A stretch of DNA of 64,000 bases from Haloferax marisrubri. GTDB lineage: Archaea > Halobacteriota > Halobacteria > Halobacteriales > Haloferacaceae. Positions within the stretch are counted from its first letter, which is position 1; every line of letters starts with the position of its first letter. The notes below the pieces were generated by a model. It ran no database searches and had not been told where the DNA came from. It worked only from the letters and a program-made list of their open reading frames with translations. The stretch is from NCBI RefSeq assembly GCF_001469875.2, contig NZ_LOPW02000006.1, positions 168,593-232,592 of the forward strand, read 5' to 3'. Below are positions 18,200 to 26,815 of this stretch, piece after piece. The position numbers and the translations under genes are program-made.

Positions 18200-19575
18200 C
18201 CGACGCGTACTACTTCATCAGCGACCTCCACATCGGCGGCGACGAGCAACTGGGAAAGGTCGATTTCCTCGACGAGCTACTGTCGTTCCTTCGGACGCTC
18301 GAAGCGACCGAGGAGGACGCCGAGCTAATCATCAACGGCGACGCCTTCGGGCTGTGGGAGTTCACCGACGTCGACGGGCTCGACAAGTTCGACGCGCTCG
18401 TCGAGCGCTATCCGGAGCTGTTCGACCAGTTCGAAGCGACGGGCGCGCGAATCCCCATCACGCTCATCCCCGGGAACCACGACTACGAACTCGCCGCCTA
18501 CCCGGAGTACGTCGACCGGCTGGCCGAGTTCAACGTCACGCTCCGACAGGAGGTCTCGATAACCCGGCGCGTCGGCGACTACGTCGTCTACATCGAACAC
18601 GGGATGCAACGGGACCCCAACAACCGGATTCCGGACTTCGGAAACCCCTACGCGAACCCGCCGGGGTACTTCGTCAACAGACAGGTCACGAGTCGCGCCG
18701 GCCGGCTCTCCGGGCGCGGGAAGTTCAACTGGCTCAAAGACGTGCAGGCGGTGACGCCGATGACGCAGATTCCGGCGTGGACGCTGTCGAACTACTTCTA
18801 TCGGGAGATGAGCCCGTGGCTCAGATTCGCCTCCGCTCCGTTTCTCCTCCTGTTCAACGTCGGGTTCCTCTACGTGCTCGCGTTCGCGCTCGACGCCGCC
18901 GGGGTCTGGTCGCTCCCGATGACCCTCATCGAACGGTTCCTCGGGCTGTTCGGTCCGGTCGGGGTGCTGGTGGACTTGCTTTTGACCGCGAACCTCGCCG
19001 TCACGCTGTTGCTGATACTCGTCGCGATACCGCTTTTGGTCTTCGCCAGAGACGTCCGAAAGACGCTCAGGCGGTTCGGCATCGACCGACCCGACGACCG
19101 GGGCTCGTCGGCGGACACCTATCTGACGGCCGCCAGAGAGCTGTTCGCGTCAGACCCGACAGTCGCGGTGTTCGTCTACGGCCACACCCACCGGCCCGCA
19201 GTCACCGAAGTTTCCGAGAGAGTCGTCGTCAACACGGGGACGTGGCTGAAACGACTGCGGCGCGTCGAGTCCGTGCTCGGCGTCCTCCCGCCGGTCTTCT
19301 ACTCGTGGTACCAACTCAACTACGTGCGCGTGTCCGCGACGGAGGGCGGCGGCGTCGCCGTCGAGTACGAACTCATCGAGAAGTCAGCGCCGAACGAGGA
19401 GACGTGGTTCCAGCGACTCGTCACGGCCGCGCCGAGACGAGAGGACGTGATTCCGCCCCGGACCGTCGTCCGACCGGCGGTCGAGGCGACTGAGGCGACT
19501 GAGGCGACCGAGGCAACCGAGGCGACCGAGGCGGCCGCGACGGAGACCGGCCCGAGGGGTGACCATGACCGCTGA
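18196..19575 (+). CDS. membrane-associated metallophosphoesterase
   Basis: A 459-residue calcineurin-like phosphoesterase. Metal-site motifs are SDLHIGGD (9-16), NGDAFGLWE (47-55), GNHDY (93-97), EHG (134-136) and GHTH (329-332). The catalytic fold is interrupted by two TM segments (about 212-237 and 253-284), an unusual insertion that anchors the enzyme to the membrane. The C-terminus has five TEA repeats before a short acidic end. GTG start overlaps the DUF389 stop, implying translational coupling and a joint function. Substrate is unknown; phospholipid or nucleotide phosphoesters are possible. Confidence 0.85.
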   Translation: MTDAYYFISDLHIGGDEQLGKVDFLDELLSFLRTLEATEEDAELIINGDAFGLWEFTDVDGLDKFDALVERYPELFDQFEATGARIPITLIPGNHDYELAAYPEYVDRLAEFNVTLRQEVSITRRVGDYVVYIEHGMQRDPNNRIPDFGNPYANPPGYFVNRQVTSRAGRLSGRGKFNWLKDVQAVTPMTQIPAWTLSNYFYREMSPWLRFASAPFLLLFNVGFLYVLAFALDAAGVWSLPMTLIERFLGLFGPVGVLVDLLLTANLAVTLLLILVAIPLLVFARDVRKTLRRFGIDRPDDRGSSADTYLTAARELFASDPTVAVFVYGHTHRPAVTEVSERVVVNTGTWLKRLRRVESVLGVLPPVFYSWYQLNYVRVSATEGGGVAVEYELIEKSAPNEETWFQRLVTAAPRREDVIPPRTVVRPAVEATEATEATEATEATEAAATETGPRGDHDR

Positions 19576-19634
19576 CGCCTCGAACCGGCCGACGCGCAGA
19601 GAGGTTTATCGGACGAGCGGTGGTATCGAGGACG

Positions 19635-21302
19635 ATGGACTCTGACGCGAACGCGCACGCTCTCGGGGAGAGACCGGTCGCGAACGACTCGGCGAGAGGG
19701 CTGGCGTACTGGGGTCCCGCGGTGGCGGTGAGTCTCGCGATGTTCATCGGCGTCATCGATTCGACGCTGATGAACGTCGCGATTCCGTCCATCGTCGCCG
19801 ACCTCGACACGACTGTCACAGTCGTACAGGGCGCGATTTCGTTCTACGCGATGGTCATGGCGGCGCTGATTCTCCCCGGCGGTAAGCTATCGTCGATGTA
19901 CGGGGTTCGACGGCTGATGACCGCGACGCTCCTCGTGTACGGGGTCGGGACGACGCTGGCGGCGCTGAGTTGGAACGTCGCCGTGCTCTACGTCGGCTGG
20001 TCGGTCATCGAGGGGGCCGCCGCCGCCGTGTTGCTCCCGCTGACGTTCACCGTCCTCCTCGTGAGCTACGAGGGTGCCGACCGGGCGAAAGCCCTCGGTA
20101 TCCTCGCCGGCGTGAACGCGGCCGGTGCCGCGTTCGGACCGCTGTTGGGCGGCGCGGTCACGACGTTCGCGAGCTGGCGCTGGGGGTTCGGCATCGAGGT
20201 GCTAATCGTCCTCGTCGCGCTCGCGTTCACCCGATACCTCCCCGAGGAATCCCTGAGCGAGACGCCGACGAAACTGGACGTGGGCGGGACGCTCCTCTCG
20301 GTGGTGGGGACGACGGCGCTCGTCGCCGGCGTCCTGCTGGCCGGGCGCTACGGCTGGATTTCCGCCCGCCGGCCGTTCGTCGTCGGCGACGTGCAACTGG
20401 ACCTGTTCGGCGCGTCTCCGACGATCTGGCTCGTCGGATTCGGGGCCGTCGTCTTCGCGGGCTTCGTCCAGTACGAGCGTCGCGTCGAGCGCGAGGGCGG
20501 GTCGCCGCTCGTCCCGGTCCGCCTCCTGTCGAACGGGCCGTTCACCGCCGGCGTCGCCACGAACGCCGCGCGGTCGCTGGTCCTCGCGGGGTTCATCTTC
20601 GTCGTCCCGGTCTTCCTCCAGTCGGGGGCCGGCTACACCGCGTTCGAAACCGGCGTCGCGATGCTCCCGTTCTCGGTCGCGACGTTCGTCGCGTCCATCT
20701 TCACGACCGGCTGGCGGCGGTTCGTCGCGCCGAAACTGCTGATTCAGGGCGGAACCGTCCTCATGGGGCTCGGCGTGCTCGCGCTCGTGTCGCAGACCGC
20801 GCTGGACGCGACGGTCGCGCAACTCGCCGTGCCGATGGCGCTCGTCGGCCTCGGTCTCGGCCTCGTGATGGCACAGCTCATCGATATGACGCTCTCGGCC
20901 GTCGAACAGCGGGACTCGGCGGCGGCGTCCGGCCTGCTGAACGCGACGATGATGCTCGGCTACTCGTTCGGGACCGCCATCGTGGGCACGTACCTGCTCA
21001 GGCGGTTCTACGGCGGCGTCGTAGACGGCGTGTTGACCGCCGTTGACGCGGGCGTGTCGGCGAGCGAGCGAGGGGCGCTCGTCGTCGCGCTGGAAAACGC
21101 CGCCGAGACGGCGACCAAAGAGACCCAACAGACCGTCCTCGGCGGCCTCGCTCCGGCACAACGAGAACTGCTGGCTGACGTGTTCGACGCCGCGATAGTG
21201 CAGGCACAGCGGGAGACGCTGTTGCTCCTCGCGCTTCTCGTGTTGCTCGTGCTCCTCGCCTCGACACTCCTCCCGGACGGTGGGCGCGACGGCGACCCGT
21301 GA
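19635..21302 (+). CDS. MFS transporter, DHA2-like 14-TM drug exporter
   Basis: A 555-residue transporter with about 14 TM helices. It carries the DHA2 features: IDSTLMNVAIPSI in TM1, the loop motif GGKLSSMYGVRR between TM2 and TM3, and the TM5 motif ALGILAGVNAAGAAFGPLLGG (antiporter motif C). It is expected to expel hydrophobic or cationic compounds by proton antiport. It starts 59 bp after the metallophosphoesterase and may be cotranscribed. ATG at 19635 chosen over an upstream GTG at 19620. Confidence 0.88.
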   Translation: MDSDANAHALGERPVANDSARGLAYWGPAVAVSLAMFIGVIDSTLMNVAIPSIVADLDTTVTVVQGAISFYAMVMAALILPGGKLSSMYGVRRLMTATLLVYGVGTTLAALSWNVAVLYVGWSVIEGAAAAVLLPLTFTVLLVSYEGADRAKALGILAGVNAAGAAFGPLLGGAVTTFASWRWGFGIEVLIVLVALAFTRYLPEESLSETPTKLDVGGTLLSVVGTTALVAGVLLAGRYGWISARRPFVVGDVQLDLFGASPTIWLVGFGAVVFAGFVQYERRVEREGGSPLVPVRLLSNGPFTAGVATNAARSLVLAGFIFVVPVFLQSGAGYTAFETGVAMLPFSVATFVASIFTTGWRRFVAPKLLIQGGTVLMGLGVLALVSQTALDATVAQLAVPMALVGLGLGLVMAQLIDMTLSAVEQRDSAAASGLLNATMMLGYSFGTAIVGTYLLRRFYGGVVDGVLTAVDAGVSASERGALVVALENAAETATKETQQTVLGGLAPAQRELLADVFDAAIVQAQRETLLLLALLVLLVLLASTLLPDGGRDGDP

Positions 21303-21765
21303 GGGCGGCGGTTTTCCGCCTCTTGCCCCCAGTTCCAGTATGGACGGTTCAACTCACGTGCACGATAAAGCTGTACTGTTGGTGACCAACAGATGCGGAA
21401 GCCGTCTCCCGTCCAGTTCATATCATTGGAGCAATAGATTCAGGAGGGATACGTTTTGTTAGAATATTTATTTTGATAACATCTGTTTCAAAGAATAGTG
21501 CATAAAATATGCATGATACAGTTGTGAACGATTCAGGAATTTATTGTTTAAGTTCTTAAAACCTAATTCTTAGGCGTTCAAATCGGTTGTGGTAAGATAG
21601 ATTCAAAATTGTATTGTATATTATTTACACAACTATATTTAACTCTGTATTTTTTAGATATAATATTTATATTCACGTCTCCGAGCCTATTCGGAATTTT
21701 TATAATACTATCCAGACAGTCTGAATCGCCTAATTATCGGTGGTGAAACCGAATTCGGCAGGGAA
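21303..21765. other. AT-rich leader region with several small palindromes
   Basis: The sequence becomes strikingly AT-rich between about 21440 and 21720. Perfect small inverted repeats occur at 21499-21513 (TGCATA-AAA-TATGCA), 21547-21560 (TTTAAG-TT-CTTAAA), 21562-21574 (CCTAA-TTC-TTAGG) and 21713-21723 (CAGAC-A-GTCTG). No gene is seen. The cluster may be a regulatory region for the surface-protein gene or foreign DNA. Confidence 0.5.
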
Positions 21766-21825
21766 ATGAAATCGAAGGGAAACACAGGGCAGGTTGCGGC
21801 GGACAGAGAGGCAAACAGCAGATGA
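21766..21825 (+). CDS. 19-codon leader ORF overlapping the surface-protein start (ATGA)
   Basis: Encodes MKSKGNTGQVAADREANSR and ends AGA-TGA, with the stop overlapping the ATG at 21822. A TATA-like TAATTATCGG (21731-21740) ends 26 bp before its ATG, so it could be the first, leaderless ORF of the transcript. GAGAGG, an SD-like patch, lies 10 bases before the downstream ATG. Could also be chance. Confidence 0.4.
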   Translation: MKSKGNTGQVAADREANSR

Positions 21826-24800
21826 CGCGTGGACCCGAGATAACGCGGCAACAGGTTAGCACGCTTGTTTTGGCGCTGGTGACGGTGATTTCGCTCGTCG
21901 CGTGGGTGCCGGTCGGTGCGGCGGCGGTCACGAACGGTGCGGACATCTCGCACACCGACCTCTCGGTGACGCCGACGACGCTCTACGAGGGAAGCGCCGT
22001 CACCGTGAACGTCACCGTCGAGAACACCGGCGGGACACAACAGCCGTACAACACGACGCTCACCGTCGACGGCGACGTCGTGGCGTATCAAACCGGGACG
22101 CTGAACGCCGGCGCGACCGAACAGGTCACGTTCACGAAGACGCTCTGGGGGGCGGGGAGCTACGACGTCGCCGCCGGGGGGCTCAGCGCACAGACCGTGA
22201 CCGTCGAGGAGGCTAACGCGAAGTTCCACGGCGGACCGGGTAACCACGGCTACTACCCGAATCAGACGGGACCGCTCACGGAACCCACGGAGGCGTGGAG
22301 CATCTCGGACGGAACGCCGCAGGTGATGCAACCGACCATCGTGGGCGACACGCTTTACACCGCCTTCCACGACGGCGGAAGCCTGTACGCGTTAGACCCC
22401 GAAACGGGCGAGGAGAAGTGGAACGCGACGCCCGGCGGCGCTTCGGGGTCGACGTGGACCACGCCCGCGTACGCCAACGGCGTGCTCTACCTCGGAAGCA
22501 ATGACTACAAGCTACACGCGATAAACGCGACCGACGGCACCGAAATCTGGAGCTACCAGACGCAGACGAACGTCCGGTCGGCCCCCGCGGTCATCGACGG
22601 CGTCGTCTACTTCGGAAGCAACGACGGGAACCTGACCGCGGTCGACGCCGACACCGGCGAAGAACTCTGGTACTACACGATGTACCAGCCGGTACTGGTG
22701 GAATCGAACCCCGCGGTCGTCGACGGCGTCGTCTACGTGTCGGGTGACGACGATAACCTGACCGCGCTGAACTCCACCACCGGCGCACGAATCTGGAACT
22801 ACGCGCTCCCCGACGAGAGCCAGTCGGACCCGACGGTCGCGAACGACACGGTGTTCGTCGGAAGCGACAGCACGATGGGTGAAACAAGCGGGAGCGGAAG
22901 CGTGTACGCCATCAACGCGACCGACGGCACGGAGCGCTGGAACTACTCGATGGCGGGCGACGTGGATTCGAGTCAGGTGTACGCCGACGGCGTCGTCTAC
23001 GCCGGGAGCCGCGGCGGCGAACTCGTCGCGCTCGACGCCGCCGACGGGAACGAACGCTGGACCGCGTCGGGGACCGACTTCCGTGGCGCGCCGGTCGTCG
23101 CGGGCGACGTGCTCTACATCTCCGATTACGGTAACGATACCGTCCACGCGTTCAACGCGACCGACGGGACGGAACTGTGGTCGTACGACTCGCCGGTGAA
23201 CACCCTCTACCCGACGCCGCTCGCGTGGAACGGCTATCTCTACTACGGAAGTGCCAGCCAGTTCCACGCGCTCACAGAACCGGCACCGACCGTCTCCGCG
23301 GTCAACGCGACGAACCCCTCGGGACAGAACCTCTCTGTGTCGTTCGACTCGTCGCAGAACCTGACGAACATCTCCGTCTCGGTCTCCGGACCGAGCTCGA
23401 CGACATTCACCGAAGGCGACTTCGTGGAGTCGGGGAGCGGGCCGTACATGTACACGCTCGCGTCGCCGTACGAGACCGGAAGCGACGGCACCTACACCGT
23501 CACGGTCGGGACCGCCGAGAACGTCGACGGCCAAGACGGGGCCGGAGACGAGTCCGACAGCGTCACTATCGACACGACCGCGCCCGCCGTCGACGCGGGG
23601 GCGAACGCGACCGTCGACGAGGACACCGCCGTCGAGTTCAACGCCAGTAGCTCGACCGACGCCTCGGGTATCGCGGCCTACGAGTGGGACTTCGGCGACG
23701 GCTCCGCGAACGCGACCGGCGAGAACGCGACCCACACCTTCGCCGACCCCGGCACCTACACCGTCACGCTGAACGTGACCGACACCGTCGGGAACAGCGG
23801 GTTCGACACGCTCACCGCGAGCGTCAACGACACGACGTCGCCGACGGCCTCCGCCGGTGCGAACCAGACCGTGGACGAGGACACCGCCGTCAGTTTCGAC
23901 GGCTCCACCTCCACGGATAACGGGGCAATCGCCACCTACGAGTGGGGCTTCGACGACGGCACCGCAAACGCGACCGGCGAGAACGCGACTCACACCTTCG
24001 CCGACCCCGGAACGTACGACGTGGTACTGACCGTGACCGACGGCGGCGACAACGCCGATTCGGATTCGCTGGTCGTGACCGTGAACGACACGACCGCGCC
24101 GACCGCCGACGCCGGCGGAAACAAATCGGTCACGCGGGGCAACGCGGCCGAGTTCGATGCCGGCGGTTCGACCGACAACGTCGCCATCGACTCCTACGAG
24201 TGGGACTTCGGCGACGGCGCGAGCTCGACGAACGCCTCCGAGACGCACAGCTACGACTCGACGGGGACCTACACCGTCACGCTGAACGTGACCGACGCCG
24301 CCGGGAACGTCGGTTCAGACACGATGACGGTGACCGTGAAGGCTAAATCGTCCTCGTCATCGTCATCGTCTTCGTCTTCGTCTTCTTCGTCCTCTTCCTC
24401 GTCGTCGTCCACGACGGAATCGAGCGAGGGGACGGACGACAACTCGGACGTCGTCGTCGACTCGAAAAGCGAAGGCACGAGCAAGCGCGCGAACGTGTCG
24501 GTCAGGAACGTCGATACGAGCCGCCCTGTCGTCATCGCGCTCGAACCGGTCGCGAACGACACCGAAACCGGCGAGACTGGAACTAACGAATCCGCCGGAG
24601 ACGCCGGAACCGACGAGGAACCGGCGTCGTCCGCCGCCGAGAACATCTCGGTCGCACAGCTCTCGATGAACGTGAACAACGGGGACGACTTCACGCTGAA
24701 CGTCACGACGTACGAGGCGACCGAGGACGAGGCCACGGGCGAGCGCTTCCAGCGCGAGACGGGCGCGACCTCGGCGGGCTTCGTCGTGGTCAACCACTCG

Positions 24801-25457
24801 ATACACGACGACGACATCGAGGACGTGACGTTCACCTTCAGCGTGCGAAAGCGCTACTTCGAGGCGACGGGCATCGGCCCGGAGTCGGTTGCCCTCTACC
24901 GCGACGAGCACACCCAGTGGCGCAGGCTCGACGCCAGTCTCGTCGAGGAGTCCGAGACGCACTACGTCTTCGAGGCGACCTCGCCAGGCCTGTCGCTTTT
25001 CACCATCGGCTCGACCGTCCCCGTCTTCGAAACGACCGCCGCCGAAGTCACCGAGACGAGCGTGTCGGTCGGACAGGAAATCGAAGTCGCAGTCGACGTG
25101 TCGAACCTCGGCGGCGCGGGGGGAACCCACGCGCTCGACTTGCTGGTTGACGGCGAGCGCGTCGCCGGCGGGACCGTGGAACTCGGCGCGTTCCAGAACG
25201 GAACGGCCACGCTCAGCTACGCATTCGACGAGGCCGGGACGTACGAACTCGCGGTCGGCGACCAGGTCGTTGGCAGTATCACCGTCGAAGAGTCGCAAGC
25301 GGCGCAGACCGCGGCGTCGGCCGACGAGTCGGAGCCCGGTGCTGACGATGGCGACGGTGACGGCGGCAACGCCGGATGGACGCTCGCCGCCGTCGTCGCC
25401 GTCCTGCTCGCCGCCGGCGCTGGCATCGCCTACCGACGACGAGAACGCGACGAATAG
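21822..25457 (+). CDS. large surface protein: CARDB, PQQ-type beta-propeller, three PKD domains, C-terminal TM
   Basis: A 1211-residue exported protein. Order: Sec-type signal (about 1-34), CARDB-like domain (about 45-130), PQQ-like beta-propeller repeats (about 150-500, recurring GxxYALDxxTGxxxW), an Ig-like segment, three PKD domains (about 589-672, 674-757, 759-841; each with YEWDFGDG or YEWGFDDG), a poly-Ser run (about 843-863), a PGF-pre-PGF-like domain (about 940-1060), a second CARDB-like domain, an acidic Gly-rich linker, and a TM helix with RRRERDE tail. Many NxT/NxS sites suggest N-glycosylation. The architecture suggests a cell-wall-anchored binding or adhesion protein. Confidence 0.88.
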   Translation: MTRGPEITRQQVSTLVLALVTVISLVAWVPVGAAAVTNGADISHTDLSVTPTTLYEGSAVTVNVTVENTGGTQQPYNTTLTVDGDVVAYQTGTLNAGATEQVTFTKTLWGAGSYDVAAGGLSAQTVTVEEANAKFHGGPGNHGYYPNQTGPLTEPTEAWSISDGTPQVMQPTIVGDTLYTAFHDGGSLYALDPETGEEKWNATPGGASGSTWTTPAYANGVLYLGSNDYKLHAINATDGTEIWSYQTQTNVRSAPAVIDGVVYFGSNDGNLTAVDADTGEELWYYTMYQPVLVESNPAVVDGVVYVSGDDDNLTALNSTTGARIWNYALPDESQSDPTVANDTVFVGSDSTMGETSGSGSVYAINATDGTERWNYSMAGDVDSSQVYADGVVYAGSRGGELVALDAADGNERWTASGTDFRGAPVVAGDVLYISDYGNDTVHAFNATDGTELWSYDSPVNTLYPTPLAWNGYLYYGSASQFHALTEPAPTVSAVNATNPSGQNLSVSFDSSQNLTNISVSVSGPSSTTFTEGDFVESGSGPYMYTLASPYETGSDGTYTVTVGTAENVDGQDGAGDESDSVTIDTTAPAVDAGANATVDEDTAVEFNASSSTDASGIAAYEWDFGDGSANATGENATHTFADPGTYTVTLNVTDTVGNSGFDTLTASVNDTTSPTASAGANQTVDEDTAVSFDGSTSTDNGAIATYEWGFDDGTANATGENATHTFADPGTYDVVLTVTDGGDNADSDSLVVTVNDTTAPTADAGGNKSVTRGNAAEFDAGGSTDNVAIDSYEWDFGDGASSTNASETHSYDSTGTYTVTLNVTDAAGNVGSDTMTVTVKAKSSSSSSSSSSSSSSSSSSSSSTTESSEGTDDNSDVVVDSKSEGTSKRANVSVRNVDTSRPVVIALEPVANDTETGETGTNESAGDAGTDEEPASSAAENISVAQLSMNVNNGDDFTLNVTTYEATEDEATGERFQRETGATSAGFVVVNHSIHDDDIEDVTFTFSVRKRYFEATGIGPESVALYRDEHTQWRRLDASLVEESETHYVFEATSPGLSLFTIGSTVPVFETTAAEVTETSVSVGQEIEVAVDVSNLGGAGGTHALDLLVDGERVAGGTVELGAFQNGTATLSYAFDEAGTYELAVGDQVVGSITVEESQAAQTAASADESEPGADDGDGDGGNAGWTLAAVVAVLLAAGAGIAYRRRERDE
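24346..24414 (+). repeat. poly-serine microsatellite
   Basis: A run of TCN codons (TCG/TCC/TCA/TCT mixed) encodes more than 20 consecutive Ser residues between the third PKD domain and the stalk domain. It reads as a flexible, possibly O-glycosylated linker. Mixed codons argue for selection on the peptide rather than pure slippage. Confidence 0.85.
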
Positions 25458-25473
25458 CCCCGAAACGGCCCGC

Positions 25474-25479
25474 TTTTTT
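25474..25479 (+). terminator. T6 tract after the surface-protein gene
   Basis: Six Ts, 17 nt after the stop codon, preceded by the GC-rich CCCCGAAACGGCCCGC. This fits an archaeal U-tract terminator. Confidence 0.5.
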
Positions 25480-25523
25480 CGGTTCGTGAACAGAGTTATT
25501 AGATGGTAGACACGAATAGGAGT

Positions 25524-25967
25524 ATGAACGACCACAGCCCTCCAGGCGGACTCCCGTGGCGACGGCGGTACAGCCTCGTCGGCGGCCTCGTCGCGGCGGT
25601 GTTCGTCTCGTGGAGCTATCTCGACGGGCGGTCGGCGATGTCGCTGACCGCGGTGTTCTTCGCCGGACTCGTCGTCGGCGCGGTGGCGAAGCGACGGCAC
25701 GGAACGGCGACCGGCGTCGGCGTCCGGACGGGACTCGTCGGCGGACTTCCCATCCTCTGGGTGCTGTTCGACGTGCTCGCGTTCGCCACCGGGCTGTCCG
25801 GCCCGACGTGGTTCGTCGGCGCGGGGTGGCTGATGGCGCTCGGCGGAGTCGCCACGGTCGGCCTGCTCGGGTTCGGTCTGTCGGCGCTCCTCGGCGGCGC
25901 GGGCGCGAAAGTCGGCGCGGCGTTGACGACGTCTGACCCGCCGTCACCGACGGCGACGAACGAGTGA
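25524..25967 (+). CDS. four-TM haloarchaeal membrane protein
   Basis: A 147-residue membrane protein. A short polar N-terminus (MNDHSPPGGLPWRRR) leads into four hydrophobic segments (about 16-34, 39-56, 65-90 and 97-125), with an acidic, Ser/Pro-rich C-terminus. I cannot assign a family with certainty; it resembles small haloarchaeal DUF membrane proteins. The ATG at 25524 is preferred because TTATTA (25496-25501) lies 23-28 bp upstream, fitting a leaderless transcript. The in-frame ATG at 25503 would start too close to that box. Confidence 0.65.
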   Translation: MNDHSPPGGLPWRRRYSLVGGLVAAVFVSWSYLDGRSAMSLTAVFFAGLVVGAVAKRRHGTATGVGVRTGLVGGLPILWVLFDVLAFATGLSGPTWFVGAGWLMALGGVATVGLLGFGLSALLGGAGAKVGAALTTSDPPSPTATNE

Positions 25968-26039
25968 CTGCGCCGGCGAGCGCGAACCCGCGACCGCTCC
26001 GAGTCCGTACGAGAAAATAGTCCGGGAGTGAATCCAGCG

Positions 26040-26255
26040 TCAGCGCTGTTCGCGCGCGGCTTCGACCGACGCGAAGAAGCCGAAGTACGCGACGACGCCC
26101 GCACCCATACAGAGGTAGAACGCCCACTGCGGGCCGTCGAGAACGTCGAACAGGACCGAAACGACCGTCACCCACACGAGGGCGAACAGCAGGTCGGTCA
26201 GCATTCCCGAGCGGTGTTCGCGCACGTGGGTACGAATCGTCTCCGCGAGACTCAT
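26040..26255 (-). CDS. small two-TM membrane protein of the acetate-symporter operon
   Basis: A 71-residue protein with a basic amphipathic N-terminus (MSLAETIRTHVREHRSG) and two TM segments (about 20-38 and 43-62), ending EAAREQR. It is the last gene of the DUF4212-SSS-UspA operon. Its start is overlapped as ATGA by the stop of a 22-codon ORF, with GGGGTGA seven bases upstream acting as a possible ribosome-binding site. The association with the symporter suggests an accessory role (inference). No catalytic motif is visible. Confidence 0.65.
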   Translation of the reverse strand: MSLAETIRTHVREHRSGMLTDLLFALVWVTVVSVLFDVLDGPQWAFYLCMGAGVVAYFGFFASVEAAREQR

Positions 26256-26320
26256 CGGCGGGTCACCCCGTCGGGAGCCGCGGGTGGCGTGGTCGTCTTC
26301 GCGTGGGTCGCGTCGGACAT
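26252..26320 (-). CDS. 22-codon ORF coupled to the small membrane protein (ATGA)
   Basis: Starts three bases after the UspA stop and ends CGC-CGA-TGA, overlapping the next ATG. The peptide begins MSDATHAKTTTPP and ends DGVTRR. It fills the whole gap between two genes and contains the SD-like GGGGTGA used by the next start. It may be a coupling ORF or a real micropeptide. Confidence 0.4.
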   Translation of the reverse strand: MSDATHAKTTTPPAAPDGVTRR

Positions 26321-26323
26321 GCG

Positions 26324-26812
26324 TTACGCTTCCGCTTCTGCTTCTGTTTCCGCTTCCTTTTCGTGGACGTCGACGACGAGCACCGGGAGTCGAGTCCGCC
26401 GCAGGACGCGTTCGGTCACGCTCCCGAGGACGACCCGGGAGAGCCCGGAACGGCCGTGCGAGCCCATCACGACGAGGTCGATGTCGTTGTCCTCGACGAA
26501 CTTCCTGATGGCTCGCGCCGGTTCGCCCGGGACGACGTGTTCGCGGACGGCCAGTCCGTGTTCGGCGGCGGCGTCGGCGACGTAGCCCGTGGCCGCGTCG
26601 GCCGCGTCCTTCACTTCGGGCATGTCGTCGAGGTGGCCCTGTCGGATGCGGTCGACCTGTTCGGTTCCCAGCGAGTAGCTGGTGGCGTCGACGTCGACGA
26701 CGTACAGCGCGTGGACCGTCGCCCCGTACTTCGACGCGATGTCGACCGCCTGTTCGACGGCGTACTCCGCCGCTTCGCTTCCGTCTGTCGGGATGAGGAT
26801 GTGTTCGTACAT
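26324..26812 (-). CDS. universal stress protein, UspA family
   Basis: A 162-residue single-domain UspA protein. It begins MYEHILIPTDGSEAAEYAVEQA and has the ATP-binding signature GSHGRSGLSRVVLGSVTE (about 117-134, G-x2-G-x9-G-S/T), so nucleotide binding is likely. A Glu/Ala-rich tail (EKEAETEAEAEA) ends the protein. It follows the SSS symporter gene by three bases. UspA domains next to haloarchaeal transporters probably tune their activity or stability (inference). Confidence 0.92.
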   Translation of the reverse strand: MYEHILIPTDGSEAAEYAVEQAVDIASKYGATVHALYVVDVDATSYSLGTEQVDRIRQGHLDDMPEVKDAADAATGYVADAAAEHGLAVREHVVPGEPARAIRKFVEDNDIDLVVMGSHGRSGLSRVVLGSVTERVLRRTRLPVLVVDVHEKEAETEAEAEA

Positions 26813-26815
26813 TGG

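Noticed and set aside
21302-21325. Hairpin GGCGG...CCGCC after the MFS gene as a terminator
   Set aside because: No T-tract follows, and short GC-rich hairpins are common by chance in this genome.
25503-25523. ATG at 25503 as start of the four-TM protein
   Set aside because: It lies two bases after the TATA-like box TTATTA, which fits initiation at 25524 instead.
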